A stretch of 64,000 bases of DNA, from the NCBI GenBank assembly GCA_031362725.1, contig JANLTC010000016.1:28841-92840 (forward strand). The letters are read 5' to 3'. Both the position numbers and the translations under genes were made by a program. Source of the DNA: PR03 sp031362725. Its GTDB lineage: Bacteria; Myxococcota_A; UBA9160; PR03. This document shows positions 32,306-41,335 of this stretch, in pieces; positions within the stretch are counted from its first letter, which is position 1, and each line of letters opens with the position of its first letter. The notes under the pieces are model-generated. The model was not told where the DNA came from and did not search any database. It saw only the letters and a program-made list of their open reading frames with translations.

Positions 32306-35300
32306 TGCGGCAGCGCGGCAAGCGCGGCGAGATCGCCTTCGAGGCCGTGGGATTCGAAGAGCTGGCGCGCCGCGTCGCGACACGCGGTGGCGTCGAGTTC
32401 GCCCATCCGCTTCGGTCCCCTCCCCTCGCCGAGGTGACGCGCCGCTTCGTACAACGTCCGTCCCTGCTCGGGATGCATCCCGAGCCGCTCCGCTTCCGCG
32501 ACACTCTTCGCCCACCATTGCGTCGCCGCGCCGTGTCGGCCGCGCAGCCAGTCGAGCGTTCCAGCGAGACGCCAGACCTCGGGCCGGCGGGCAGCGACCT
32601 TCTCGGCGAGTCGCACCGCGGTCTTGCAGTCGCGACGCGCGCTGCGCTCGAGCACTGCCGTGTTGCCACGTGCCTCGATGCGCGCGACATCCACCAGCAG
32701 GCGCGCGCTCGCATAGCGGCTCTCGTGGAACGGCGGCTGGCGTCCGGCACGCGCGACCAGCGCACCAGCCCGCTCGATCGCCGCCTCGGAGCCCGCGAGA
32801 TCACCCGCGAGGCAGTGGATTTTCGCGACGGTACCGAGCGCCTGGATCTGGAAGCTCGGTTCACCATGGTCGTGGTAATACTGTTCGATCGCCGCGAGCG
32901 CCTCCGTCAGTTCGCGCCGTTCCAGATGCAGATACGCGCCCAGCGCTTGCAACGCGGCATGCGCGTGATCGTGGCGATAGCGCTCGGCAAAGTCGGCGAG
33001 CCCGCTCAGCCGCTCGCGCGCGCCGGCGAAATCGCCGCGGAAGATGCGCCGCTCGCACTCGAGGTCGAGGTACGTCTGGAACTCCCAAAGTCGGCCGAAT
33101 CCCAGCCCTTCCGCGAGAACCCCGGCTTCGATGTCGTGCACGGCGGACCAGTCGCCTTCCAGGTAATGATGGATCCAAGCCATCAGGCGGTAGTAGAGCA
33201 TCAGCTCGCGGACGTTCCCGTGTTCGACGATCTCGCGGGTGCGGTCGAGCAGCCGCCGTCCCAAGGACAGGGAGACGCCGCCGTACGAGAAGATCGCGAG
33301 CGCGCCGGCATAGATGCCACCAGCCTCGGGGATCGAGCCGGGGTCGACGCGCATGACCCGACGCAGTGTCGCTAGCGTGTCGAAGACGAACTCGGGCGAC
33401 GTGGTGCTCTGCGAGAGACCGCGCCGGAAGCGGATGTCGATCTGCTCGCGCTGGGCAGCGGTCGCGACGGGACCCGTGCCGCGCCACGGCCGGTAAGCGT
33501 TCCAGACGACCGCGCCCACGTCCGCTCCGAAGCCGAGCGTGCGCCCGAGTCGGCTCGGTGAAATCGGATCGCCGAGGTGCGCGAGTGCCGCGTTGAAGTG
33601 ATCGATCGCTTCGACGAGGCTGCCGCGATTCATCAGCGCGATGCCGACGCTCTTTTCGAGCTCGGCCAGCTTGCGCGGGTCGCCGCCCTCGGGATGGAGC
33701 TGCAGGTAGATCGCAGCCGCCTGGCGAAAGAAGTGCAGTGCCTCGTTGGACGCCGCGGCCTGCACCGCCTCTCGACCGGCGCGGAACAGGAACCCCTCGG
33801 CGCGTTCGAGGTCGCGTCCCTGACCGTAGTGCCAGGCGAGCATCGCGAGGAAGCCGGGCACGCGGTCGGTCAGCCAGACCTCGATCGCTTCCGCCACCCT
33901 TCTGTGCAGATCCTCACGACGTGCGCGAAGCATCGTCCCATAGACCACTTCCTGCAGCAGCGGATGCTTGAAGCTCCACACCTGGCCGTCAGCGCTGCCG
34001 GCGGCGGCCACGATCAGCGCTGCGTCGGCGAGCTCGCGCAGCGTTTCGTCGAGGCCGTCCTTGGCGAGCACTTCGTTCAGCACGGGCACCCAGAACGTGC
34101 CGCCGATCACGCTCGCGACCTCGAGTGCGCGACGCCGCTCGACCGGCAGGCGGTCGAGACGCCCGACGATCGTCTCCTCGACGGTACCTGGAATCACCGC
34201 GGCGTAGATGCGTTCGGTGGCGAAGAGCCTGCCATCGCGTACCTCGACGGCGTCATCGTCTACGAGCGATCGCACGACTTCCTCGGCGAAGAAGGGGTTG
34301 CCGGCCACCTTCGCGAGAATCGCCGCGCGCGTGACGGGCGGGACGTCGCCGCCCGCAAAGAAATTCTCGACCAGCCGCGTCACGTCGCGCGCTCCGAGCG
34401 CCGACAACTCGATCGCCGTATGGCGCTCACCGCAGTTCGACCGCACGAATTCGAGAACGCGACCGGTCGTTTCGGGGTACTGCGGGCGCGCGAGGAACAG
34501 GAACAGGGCGGGTACCACCTCGCCGCGACACAACACTTCGCAGAGCAGCTCGATCGAGGAGCCGTCCGCCCAGTGCAGGTCATCGAAGACCAGCACGAGC
34601 GGCCGTTGCGCTGCAAGGCCCGCGAGCACGCGTGTGACGGCGCGCTGTAGCAGCTTTCCGCGAGCATCACCTTGCATCGCTTCGACCCGATGACGCTCGT
34701 CGGCGCGCAGTTGCACGTTCGTCAGCGCTGCGAGGAACGGAAGCAGTTCGGCGGCCTCGTCGCCGAGCAGCGCACCCAGCGCTGCCTCCAACTTTGCGAG
34801 CGCGGCGTCACCGTCATCGGTGCCGATCCCCGCCCAGGTTCGGAACAAGTCGATGAATGGGTGGTGGCGCAGGTTCTGCCCGATCGAGATCGAACGCCCT
34901 TCGAGCCACATCACTTGCTGCGACTCGGGCGCCGCCAGTAGTTCCGCGAGCAGGCGCGACTTGCCGAGTCCAGCCTCGGCGACAACGGTCACGACTCCAC
35001 TCACACCCTGCGCCAGCGACGCGACACGCGCGCGGAGCAGCTCCAACTCGCCCGCGCGTCCGACCATCGGCGAGGTGATCGCGCCGCTTCCACCCCGCGG
35101 CCGATGCACACGCTCCTCGTCGGAGAGCAGCGCGTACGCAGCGACGGTATTTCGCTTTCCCTTCAACGCGAGCGGCTGGAGCGCGCGGAACTCGAACTCG
35201 CCCCGCGTCGCTCGAAACGTCTCGCGACCGACCCAGATCTCTCCGGCCGGCGCCCTGTCCTTCAGCCGCGAAGCGATATTCACGACATCGCCGAAGACCG

Positions 35301-37500
35301 GCAGATCCGACGTGCCGGCGCTCTTGCGCGGATCGGCGATCACCGAGCCCGTGTTGACACCGCACTGCACCTCGAGCGCGCGCGCGATCCCGTTGCGCTG
35401 GCCGTAGTCCCGCACTGCGCGGCGCATCTCGAGCGCGGCATTCACGGCTGCGCGCGGTGCGTTCTCGATCGCGACCGGCGCCCCGAATACGGCGACGACC
35501 CAGTCTCCTGCGTGCTTCTCGACATGGCCACCGTGCTTCACGACGATCGCGTCGAGCAGCAGCAGACATTCGCCGAGTGTGGTGTACGAAGCCTCGTCGC
35601 CGCCGGGATCGCCGACCGCGGTGAAACCCGCGATGTCGGCGAACAGTACGGTCGCCCGGCGGCGACCCGTCTCGCAGAGTTCGATCGCGGCGGCGACGCG
35701 CCGCTCGAGATCGCGACGCCGATCCAGCGGCATGCCGGCAAGCGTTGCCTCGTGGATCCGTGGATGCCGGAATCGCCATTCCTGCTCGTCGCCGGAGACG
35801 AGCAGGCCCGCGTCCTCGAGCGCAGGCAACGCCTCGCCCAGCTCGCTCTGGCCGAGCACGACGGAGAGCATCGGCAACCAGAAGCGGGCGCCGCTCGCCG
35901 CCGCGGTTTCGAGCACGCGACGGCTTTCGCCCGGGAGTCGATCGAGACGCGCTTCGAGAATCGCCTCGAGCGTGCCGGGGATCCGTGCGTCGTGAATGCG
36001 CTCCGTCGCGTGGAGAGCGCCATCGCGAAGCGTCACCGCGCCTTCATCGTGGAGCATGCGCAGGGCTTCCTCGGCAAAGAGCGGATTCCCTGCCGCCCTG
36101 GCCGCGATCTCGTCCCGCACGCCGGCGGGCAACTCTCCGCCGCCCAGTAGATTATCGAGCAGCCCCATCGCGTCGCTCGGGCCGAGTGGCAAGAGTTCGA
36201 CCACGCACGCGTCGGGCCGCTCGGCGCGCACGAACGCGAACACGCGATCGGAGGTCTCGGGGTGACGCGGGCTGGCCGCGAGCACGAAGAGCAGAGGCGA
36301 CACGACTTCGGGTCGAATCAGATCCTGCAGCAGCTCGATGGAGGCGTCGTCGGCAGTATCGAGGTCGTCGAGGACGAGCACGACCGGGCGCTCGTCCGCG
36401 ATGGCATTCAAGACCCGCGCGAGCGTGCGTCCGAGCTGCTCGCCACCCGTTGCACCGTCGGCCGCCGCGACGCGCCGGCGCTCGTCGGCATGCACGCGCA
36501 CGTTCATCAGTGTCGCCACGAACGGAAGCACGCCCGCGGCCTCGCTGCCGAGGAGCTGCTCGAGCGCCGCCTCGAGCTTTGCGAGCGGCGCGGCGACGTC
36601 CTCGACGCCGATCCCGGCCCAGACGCGCAGCAGATCGGCGAAGGGATGGTGCGGCAGTGTCGGGCCGGCCGATTGCGAACGGGCCTCGAGCCAATGCACG
36701 GCCTCCGCTTCGGGTGAGGCCGCCAGCTCGGCGATCAGCCTCGTCTTGCCGATTCCCGTCTCGGCCAGGATGCACGCGACGCCGCTCTCGCCGCGCGCGA
36801 GTGCCGCGAGCCTCGCGCGTAGCGCGGCGAGTTCGCGGCCCCGGCCGACGAGCGGGGACGAGAACGCACCCGCGGCGCCCGGTCGAGCAATCGCCTCGGC
36901 GGGGATGACGAGCGAGTAGATCGGCACCGCGGCCTGCCTGCCATCGACCGAGAAGGGCGCGAGCGCGCGATACGCGTGATCCGCGACGGTCATGCGCCAG
37001 GTCTCGGGACCGACCCAGATTTCGCCGGCCGGGGACGCGTCCTTCAGCTTCGAAGCGAGAGTCACGAAGTCGCCGAGCACGGGTTGATCGGCGGCGGCGC
37101 GGCCCGCGGCGGCCATGGCGGCGCCCGTGTTGATGCCGCTGTGGACCTCGAGCGGGCGCGCGATGCCGCGCCGCCCGAGGTACTCGGGCACGGCCCGCCG
37201 CATCTCGATCGCAGCGCGAAGGGCGGCGCTCGGCGCAGTCTCGGCCCCGAGCGGTGCTCCGAACACGGCTACCACGCAGTCGCCGGCGTGCTTCTCGACG
37301 CGCCCGCCATGCTTCACGACGATCGCGTCGAGCAGTCGCATGCAGGCGCCGATGATCTCGTACGCCTCTTCGTCACCAGCCTGCTCGACGAGCGAGGTAA
37401 AGCCTGTGATGTCCGCAAAGAGCACCGTGGCGCGCCGACGCTCGATCTCGCGTCGGGTTCCGGGGGATCCCGGCTCGGGGGTGTCGTCGGGCGCGGCCAT
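32302..37500 (-). CDS. Giant tandem class III cyclase - AAA ATPase - TPR signalling protein (1732 aa)
   Basis: Order: cyclase 1 (about residues 20-200), AAA/ATPase 1 (about 215-600), cyclase 2 (about 613-795), AAA/ATPase 2 (about 810-1230), TPR-like helical repeats to the end. Both cyclases have metal Asp residues: 'VLFADITGFT' (D30) with 'KHAGDCVVAVFGAP' (D74), and 'VLFADIAGFT' (D622) with 'KHAGDWVVAVFGAP' (D666). Cyclase 2 has 'VFGDVVNIASRL' with transition-state Asn741 and Arg745; cyclase 1 reads 'VLGDFVTLASKL', losing both. Lys and Asp at the adenine-selecting positions suggest ATP as substrate. Walker A motifs are 'AETGIGKT' and 'AEAGLGKS'. Single-unit cyclase-AAA-TPR proteins are known; the doubling is unusual. 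The stop overlaps the lnt start. Confidence 0.93.
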   Translation of the reverse strand: MAAPDDTPEPGSPGTRREIERRRATVLFADITGFTSLVEQAGDEEAYEIIGACMRLLDAIVVKHGGRVEKHAGDCVVAVFGAPLGAETAPSAALRAAIEMRRAVPEYLGRRGIARPLEVHSGINTGAAMAAAGRAAADQPVLGDFVTLASKLKDASPAGEIWVGPETWRMTVADHAYRALAPFSVDGRQAAVPIYSLVIPAEAIARPGAAGAFSSPLVGRGRELAALRARLAALARGESGVACILAETGIGKTRLIAELAASPEAEAVHWLEARSQSAGPTLPHHPFADLLRVWAGIGVEDVAAPLAKLEAALEQLLGSEAAGVLPFVATLMNVRVHADERRRVAAADGATGGEQLGRTLARVLNAIADERPVVLVLDDLDTADDASIELLQDLIRPEVVSPLLFVLAASPRHPETSDRVFAFVRAERPDACVVELLPLGPSDAMGLLDNLLGGGELPAGVRDEIAARAAGNPLFAEEALRMLHDEGAVTLRDGALHATERIHDARIPGTLEAILEARLDRLPGESRRVLETAAASGARFWLPMLSVVLGQSELGEALPALEDAGLLVSGDEQEWRFRHPRIHEATLAGMPLDRRRDLERRVAAAIELCETGRRRATVLFADIAGFTAVGDPGGDEASYTTLGECLLLLDAIVVKHGGHVEKHAGDWVVAVFGAPVAIENAPRAAVNAALEMRRAVRDYGQRNGIARALEVQCGVNTGSVIADPRKSAGTSDLPVFGDVVNIASRLKDRAPAGEIWVGRETFRATRGEFEFRALQPLALKGKRNTVAAYALLSDEERVHRPRGGSGAITSPMVGRAGELELLRARVASLAQGVSGVVTVVAEAGLGKSRLLAELLAAPESQQVMWLEGRSISIGQNLRHHPFIDLFRTWAGIGTDDGDAALAKLEAALGALLGDEAAELLPFLAALTNVQLRADERHRVEAMQGDARGKLLQRAVTRVLAGLAAQRPLVLVFDDLHWADGSSIELLCEVLCRGEVVPALFLFLARPQYPETTGRVLEFVRSNCGERHTAIELSALGARDVTRLVENFFAGGDVPPVTRAAILAKVAGNPFFAEEVVRSLVDDDAVEVRDGRLFATERIYAAVIPGTVEETIVGRLDRLPVERRRALEVASVIGGTFWVPVLNEVLAKDGLDETLRELADAALIVAAAGSADGQVWSFKHPLLQEVVYGTMLRARREDLHRRVAEAIEVWLTDRVPGFLAMLAWHYGQGRDLERAEGFLFRAGREAVQAAASNEALHFFRQAAAIYLQLHPEGGDPRKLAELEKSVGIALMNRGSLVEAIDHFNAALAHLGDPISPSRLGRTLGFGADVGAVVWNAYRPWRGTGPVATAAQREQIDIRFRRGLSQSTTSPEFVFDTLATLRRVMRVDPGSIPEAGGIYAGALAIFSYGGVSLSLGRRLLDRTREIVEHGNVRELMLYYRLMAWIHHYLEGDWSAVHDIEAGVLAEGLGFGRLWEFQTYLDLECERRIFRGDFAGARERLSGLADFAERYRHDHAHAALQALGAYLHLERRELTEALAAIEQYYHDHGEPSFQIQALGTVAKIHCLAGDLAGSEAAIERAGALVARAGRQPPFHESRYASARLLVDVARIEARGNTAVLERSARRDCKTAVRLAEKVAARRPEVWRLAGTLDWLRGRHGAATQWWAKSVAEAERLGMHPEQGRTLYEAARHLGEGRGPKRMGELDATACRDAARQLFESHGLEGDLAALAALPH

Positions 37501-37547
37501 GAACTCGGGGCGAGTCTAGTGTGCTCGTCCCGCCGGCGTCGCGCGGC

Positions 37548-37577
37548 TTGGACCTTCCCGATTGCTTCCCTTACTCT
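37548..37577 (+). promoter_or_regulatory. sigma-70-like promoter for the SRP RNA
   Basis: TTGGAC (37548-37553) and TACTCT (37572-37577), 18 bases apart, put transcription near 37584-37591, where the SRP RNA helix begins. Only partial matches to consensus, so moderate support. Confidence 0.45.
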
Positions 37578-37590
37578 CCGCAGGCTCGGC

Positions 37591-37724
37591 GCAGCGCGGA
37601 GGCGTGATCGCAGGGTCCTGCTCGAGCTCGGTGCTTCGTGAACTCCGTGAGACCCGGAAGGGAGCAGCGGCAGCGAGGGACCGGCGGCGAGCAGGGGTGC
37701 CCTGCGATCTTGCCTCCGCGCTGC
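37591..37724 (+). ncRNA. ffs: Signal recognition particle RNA (4.5S type)
   Basis: The hallmark domain IV is present: 'GACCCGGAAGGGAGCAGC' (37651-37668), with a GGAA tetraloop on a CCC/GGG stem and the AGCAGC side of the symmetric loop that binds Ffh. The whole region folds as one long hairpin: the first 13 bases 'GCAGCGCGGAGGC' pair perfectly with 'GCCTCCGCGCTGC' at 37712-37724, 'GATCGCAGGG' with 'CCCTGCGATC', and 'CCTGCTCG' with 'CGAGCAGG'. About 134 bases, a little longer than E. coli 4.5S. It lies just upstream of dnaX, a common position. Confidence 0.92.
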
Positions 37725-37757
37725 AAATCGACCCCCGCTCCATCTCGAGGCCGGCGC

Positions 37758-39518
37758 TTGAGCTACCAGGTCCTCGCCCGCAAATGGCGTCCGCAGAATT
37801 TCGAGGAGGTGACGGGCCAGGAGCACGTCACCACCGCGCTGCGCAATGCCATCGCGATGGGCCGCGTCCCGCACGCGGTGCTGCTCTGCGGCCCCCGCGG
37901 CGTCGGCAAGACCACCATCGCACGGATCCTGTCGCGCTGTCTCAATTGCGAGAAGGGCCCGACCGCGACGCCTTGTGGCGTGTGCTCGTCGTGCATCGAG
38001 ATCGCCAGCGGCGCTTCGACCGACGTGCAGGAGATCGATGCCGCGAGCCGCACGTCGGTCGATGACGTGCGCGAGCTGATCGAAGCGGTCCGCTACGCAC
38101 CGTCACCTGGCAAGTACCGGATCTTCGTGGTCGACGAAGTACACATGCTGTCGACGCCGGCCTTCAACGCGCTGCTGAAGACGCTCGAGGAACCACCCCC
38201 GCGCTGTCTCTTCGTATTCGCCACCACGAACCCGGAGAAGATCCCGTTCACGGTGGTGTCGCGCTGCCAGCGCTACGACCTGCGCCGACTGCCGACCGCG
38301 GAAGTGACGGCGCGGCTCGCGGAGGTCGCGAAGGCCGAGGGCATCGCCGTCTCGCCGCGCAGCCTGCTCGCGATCGCGCGCGAGGGCGACGGTTCGATGC
38401 GCGATTCGCTGACGCTGCTCGACCAGGTGATCGCGATGGGCGGCACCGAGGTGAACGACGACCGCGTCGCCGAGGTGCTCGACCTGATCGACCGCCGCGT
38501 ACTGCTGGCGATCGTCGCGGCGTGCGTCGACGCGGATCCGGCCGGCGCGCTCGCTGCGTGCGGCCGCGCCGCCGAGATGGGTATCGAGGCGCGCAGGCTG
38601 GGCGGCGAGCTGCTCTCGTTGCTGCGCGATCTCGTCGTGCTGCGCATCGCGCCGAATGCGGAAGGCCTCGTCGAAGGCAGCGACAGCGAACTCGAAGAGC
38701 TACGCCAGCTCGCGTCGCGCACCGACGCGGGCCGTTTGCGCCGGATGTTCCGCGCGCTGGTCCGCGAGCAGGAAGATCTCGCTTGGGCGCCGCAGCCTTT
38801 CGCAGTGCTGGAGATGGCATTGGTGCGTCTCGCGACGACGTCCGCCGGCGAAGACGTGCAAGCGCTGCTGGGCCGACTCGACGCACTGGAGCGGCGCCTC
38901 GCAAGCAGCGGATCATCTGGCGATGACGGGCCCGGCGGAAGCAATCGCGGTCCCCGCCCTCCTTCGGCGCGTCCGCCCGACGCGCGATCCGCGCCGCATC
39001 CGCCTGCCAAGGGCGCTTCTCCTCGCAGCGAGCACGCGCTCGAGGTCGCCGCCAAGCCCAGCGAAGACGAGTCCACGCCGGTGTCGGCCGGGACTCGCGC
39101 CGATCCGCCCGATCCGAACCCGCTGCCGCTACTCGACCGCCTCCGCGCGCTCGCCTCGGAGCGCGACCGTGCGCTCGGCGCGGCGCTCGATGGCGTCGTG
39201 CTCAGCGATCGAACCGAGACGAGCGTCACGATCCGAGCGGCACAGCCGTTCGCGGCGCACCGACTGGAGCGCCGCCGCGCCGATCTCGAAGCCATCTGCG
39301 TGCGCCTGTTCGGCCGGCCGATGCGCGTCACCATCGCCGGACCGAGCGGCGATGCGCGCACGAGCGGCGCCGCCGCTGATGACGAGGCGGTGCGCCAACG
39401 CCGGCGCGAGGCGCTCGCGCATCCCGCGATCAACGCGACGCTCGAAATCCTGGGAGGCGAAGTGATCGAGATCCGTACGCTCGGCGAAGCCGGCGGCCCG
39501 AGCGGAACGACGCCGTGA
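37758..39518 (+). CDS. dnaX: DNA polymerase III subunit gamma/tau
   Basis: A 586-aa clamp-loader subunit. The TTG at 37758 gives 'MSYQVLARKWRPQNFEEVTG', the standard DnaX beginning. Walker A is 'LLCGPRGVGKTTIARILSR'; the zinc module is 'CLNCEKGPTATPCGVCSSC'; Walker B/SRC region reads 'FVVDEVHMLSTPAFNALLKT' and 'FTVVSRCQRYDLRRL'. After about residue 390 comes a Pro/Ser-rich linker and then a domain III-V-like C-terminus, so this is a tau-length product. I see no A-rich slippery heptamer like that of E. coli. It is followed by ybaB with a 4-base overlap. Confidence 0.96.
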   Translation: MSYQVLARKWRPQNFEEVTGQEHVTTALRNAIAMGRVPHAVLLCGPRGVGKTTIARILSRCLNCEKGPTATPCGVCSSCIEIASGASTDVQEIDAASRTSVDDVRELIEAVRYAPSPGKYRIFVVDEVHMLSTPAFNALLKTLEEPPPRCLFVFATTNPEKIPFTVVSRCQRYDLRRLPTAEVTARLAEVAKAEGIAVSPRSLLAIAREGDGSMRDSLTLLDQVIAMGGTEVNDDRVAEVLDLIDRRVLLAIVAACVDADPAGALAACGRAAEMGIEARRLGGELLSLLRDLVVLRIAPNAEGLVEGSDSELEELRQLASRTDAGRLRRMFRALVREQEDLAWAPQPFAVLEMALVRLATTSAGEDVQALLGRLDALERRLASSGSSGDDGPGGSNRGPRPPSARPPDARSAPHPPAKGASPRSEHALEVAAKPSEDESTPVSAGTRADPPDPNPLPLLDRLRALASERDRALGAALDGVVLSDRTETSVTIRAAQPFAAHRLERRRADLEAICVRLFGRPMRVTIAGPSGDARTSGAAADDEAVRQRRREALAHPAINATLEILGGEVIEIRTLGEAGGPSGTTP

Positions 39519-39859
39519 GCACGCCGGATCTCGCAGCGCTGCTTCGACAGGCGCAAGCGATGCAGGCGCGGATGACGGCGCTGCAGCGCGATCTCGCTCG
39601 TCGCAGCGTCGCGGGCAGCGCCGGCGCGGGACTCGTCACCGCAACCGTTTCGGGCGAGCTTCGGGTGCTGCAAGTCGAGATCGACCCGCAGCTCCTCGCA
39701 GCCGGTGATCGGGCAATGCTTCAGGATCTCGTCGCCGCGGCGCTGAACGCAGCGCTCGCGAGCGCGCAGCGGATGGTGCAAGAGGAAATGCAGCGCGCCG
39801 CCGGCGGCCTGTCGCTGCAGCCCGGCGCAGTTCCCGGCGAAGATCCCTCGTCGCGCTGA
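39515..39859 (+). CDS. ybaB: YbaB/EbfC family nucleoid-associated protein
   Basis: A 114-aa small DNA-binding protein. 'LLRQAQAMQARMTALQRDLA' is the N-terminal helix; 'GAGLVTATVSGELRVLQVEI' is the central strand region; 'LQDLVAAALNAALASAQRMV' is the C-terminal helix. Its GTG overlaps the TGA of dnaX (GTGA). The dnaX-ybaB-recR order is widely conserved. The N-terminus departs a little from family wording but length fits. Confidence 0.92.
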   Translation: MSTPDLAALLRQAQAMQARMTALQRDLARRSVAGSAGAGLVTATVSGELRVLQVEIDPQLLAAGDRAMLQDLVAAALNAALASAQRMVQEEMQRAAGGLSLQPGAVPGEDPSSR

Positions 39860-39886
39860 GTCGGTCCGCAGCGCGAACGCGGCCTC

Positions 39887-39924
39887 GTGAACCACGCCGC
39901 GCGCCTTTGGCTCGCTACGCGGGA
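39887..39924 (+). repeat. repeat family A, 38 bases
   Basis: Starts 'GTGAACCACGCCG' and ends 'TTTGGCTCGCTACGCGGGA'. It lies between ybaB and recR, ending 18 bases before the recR start. Confidence 0.7.
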
Positions 39925-39942
39925 CCGCTAGGATCGGCCGGC

Positions 39943-40542
39943 GTGCGCAACTCCGCTCCGATCCAACGTCTCGTCGCAGCCTTGCGGCGCCTCCCTGGGA
40001 TTGGCGAGAAGTCCGCAACGCGACTCGCGTTCCACATGCTCTCGGCGCCCGAGTCGCATGTCGAGGAGCTGGCCGAGGCGATCTTGCGGCTGAAGAAGGA
40101 GATCGTTCTCTGCGCGGAGTGCTTCGACCTGACCGACGCCTCGCCGTGCGCGATCTGCCGCGACGAGCGCCGTGACGCGTCACAGCTCTGCGTGGTCGAG
40201 GAGCCCGCGGACCTCGCGGCGATCGAGGCGACGGGCAGCTACTCCGGTCGCTACCACGTGCTCGGCGGTGCGCTCTCACCGATCGACGGCATCGGGCCCG
40301 ACGAACTGCGCGTCGCAGACCTCGAATCGCGCGTGTGCCGCGGGGGCGTGCGCGAACTGATCCTCGCCACCAATCCGACCGCCGAGGGCGACGCGACCGC
40401 TCACTACCTGGCGGACCGGCTCCGCGGCAGCGGCGTGCGCGCAACACGAATCGCATGCGGCATGCCGCTCGGGGGCGATCTCGAATACGCCGACCCGGTC
40501 ACGATCGGTCGCTCGCTTGCGAATCGCCGCGATCTCGAATGA
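39943..40542 (+). CDS. recR: Recombination mediator protein RecR
   Basis: 199 aa from GTG 39943. 'IQRLVAALRRLPGIGEKSAT' is the N-terminal helix-hairpin-helix; 'CAECFDLTDASPCAICRD' is the four-Cys zinc finger; the Toprim domain has 'CVVEEPADLAAIEATG' and 'LGGALSPIDGIGPDEL'; the C-terminus 'GDLEYADPVTIGRSLANR' is the family's Walker B-like end. RecR loads RecA at single-strand gaps with RecO and RecF. Third in the dnaX-ybaB-recR group. Confidence 0.96.
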   Translation: MRNSAPIQRLVAALRRLPGIGEKSATRLAFHMLSAPESHVEELAEAILRLKKEIVLCAECFDLTDASPCAICRDERRDASQLCVVEEPADLAAIEATGSYSGRYHVLGGALSPIDGIGPDELRVADLESRVCRGGVRELILATNPTAEGDATAHYLADRLRGSGVRATRIACGMPLGGDLEYADPVTIGRSLANRRDLE

Positions 40543-40576
40543 CCTCGCCGCTCGCCGTTGGCTCGCTACGCGGGAA
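40539..40576 (+). repeat. repeat family A, overlapping the recR stop codon
   Basis: Begins within the recR stop (ATGA), then 'CCTCGCCGCTCGCCG' and 'TTGGCTCGCTACGCGGGA'. One base shorter than the 52-kb copies at the beginning of the element. Confidence 0.75.
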
Positions 40577-40630
40577 ACGGGAGGAGCACTTCGAAAGGTC
40601 CTACGAGATTCATTGGCGACCGAGAGTCTC

Positions 40631-40668
40631 GTGGACCTCGCCGCTTGCCGTCGGCTCGCTACGCGGGA
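40631..40668 (+). repeat. repeat family A, second copy before mglB
   Basis: 'GTGGACCTCGCCGC' then 'TTGCCGTCGGCTCGCT' and 'ACGCGGGA'. It lies 55 bases after the previous copy. The gap 40543-40820 holds these two repeats and no gene. Confidence 0.72.
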
Positions 40669-40820
40669 GCAACGATCGTTCTCTAAAGCACGGCCCGATA
40701 CAGGCCGAAGGGGCAACGAGTATTGGGCCGGGGCGTGCTTGCCGCGCGCTCGGCTCGCGGGGTAGAGTGCGCGGGCATTCCGCGGCGAATCCCCAGTCAC
40801 GTCAGGACTTACGGATCCAG

Positions 40821-41315
40821 ATGCCGTCCGGCGATACCCAACTCGTGCTCTTCGACGAGGACTACAGAAAAGTCCTCGGCGTCTGCGAGCGCTTGGCCCG
40901 CGACGCCCACGCCAAGGGCGTCTTCGTCGTCGACAAGAACGGCCTGCTGATGGCCGAGGCAGGCGACCTGCGCGGCCTCGACACGACGAGTCTCGCGTCG
41001 CTGACTGCAGGCAGCATCGCGGCGACCGGCGGACTCGCCAAGATCATCGGCGAGGAAGAGTTCCCGATCCATTTCCACCAGGGTGCGCGCGACAACCTCC
41101 ACATGACCGTGGTGGCGAAGCGCATCATCCTGGTCGTGATCTTCGATGATCGTTCCTCGCTCGGCCTGGTGCGCCTGCGCGTCAAGAAGGCCGGGAGCGA
41201 GCTGGCTCGGCTCTTCGAGGAGATCCAGAAGAAGAGCGAGCGGGCGCGCAACAGCGCCACGAGTCCGTTCGCCGAGATCACCGACGACGACATCGATAAG
41301 CTGTTCGCGGACTAG
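40821..41315 (+). CDS. mglB: Roadblock/LC7 protein, MglB-type GTPase-activating partner
   Basis: 164 aa. 'ERLARDAHAKGVFVVDKNGL' and 'LASLTAGSIAATGGLAKIIG' form the roadblock core; 'HMTVVAKRIILVVIFDDRSS' then 'LGLVRLRVKKAG' complete it. A C-terminal charged tail ends 'ITDDDIDKLFAD'. MglB activates GTP hydrolysis by MglA and sets cell polarity, for example of type IV pili and gliding machinery in Myxococcus. It is followed by mglA 20 bases later, so function is strongly supported. Confidence 0.93.
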   Translation: MPSGDTQLVLFDEDYRKVLGVCERLARDAHAKGVFVVDKNGLLMAEAGDLRGLDTTSLASLTAGSIAATGGLAKIIGEEEFPIHFHQGARDNLHMTVVAKRIILVVIFDDRSSLGLVRLRVKKAGSELARLFEEIQKKSERARNSATSPFAEITDDDIDKLFAD

Positions 41316-41335
41316 CAGAGCGCAAGACAGGGGCC

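Noticed and set aside
37562..38065. Protein-coding frames over the gap before dnaX
   Set aside because: The bases form the SRP RNA hairpin; the frames have no motifs.
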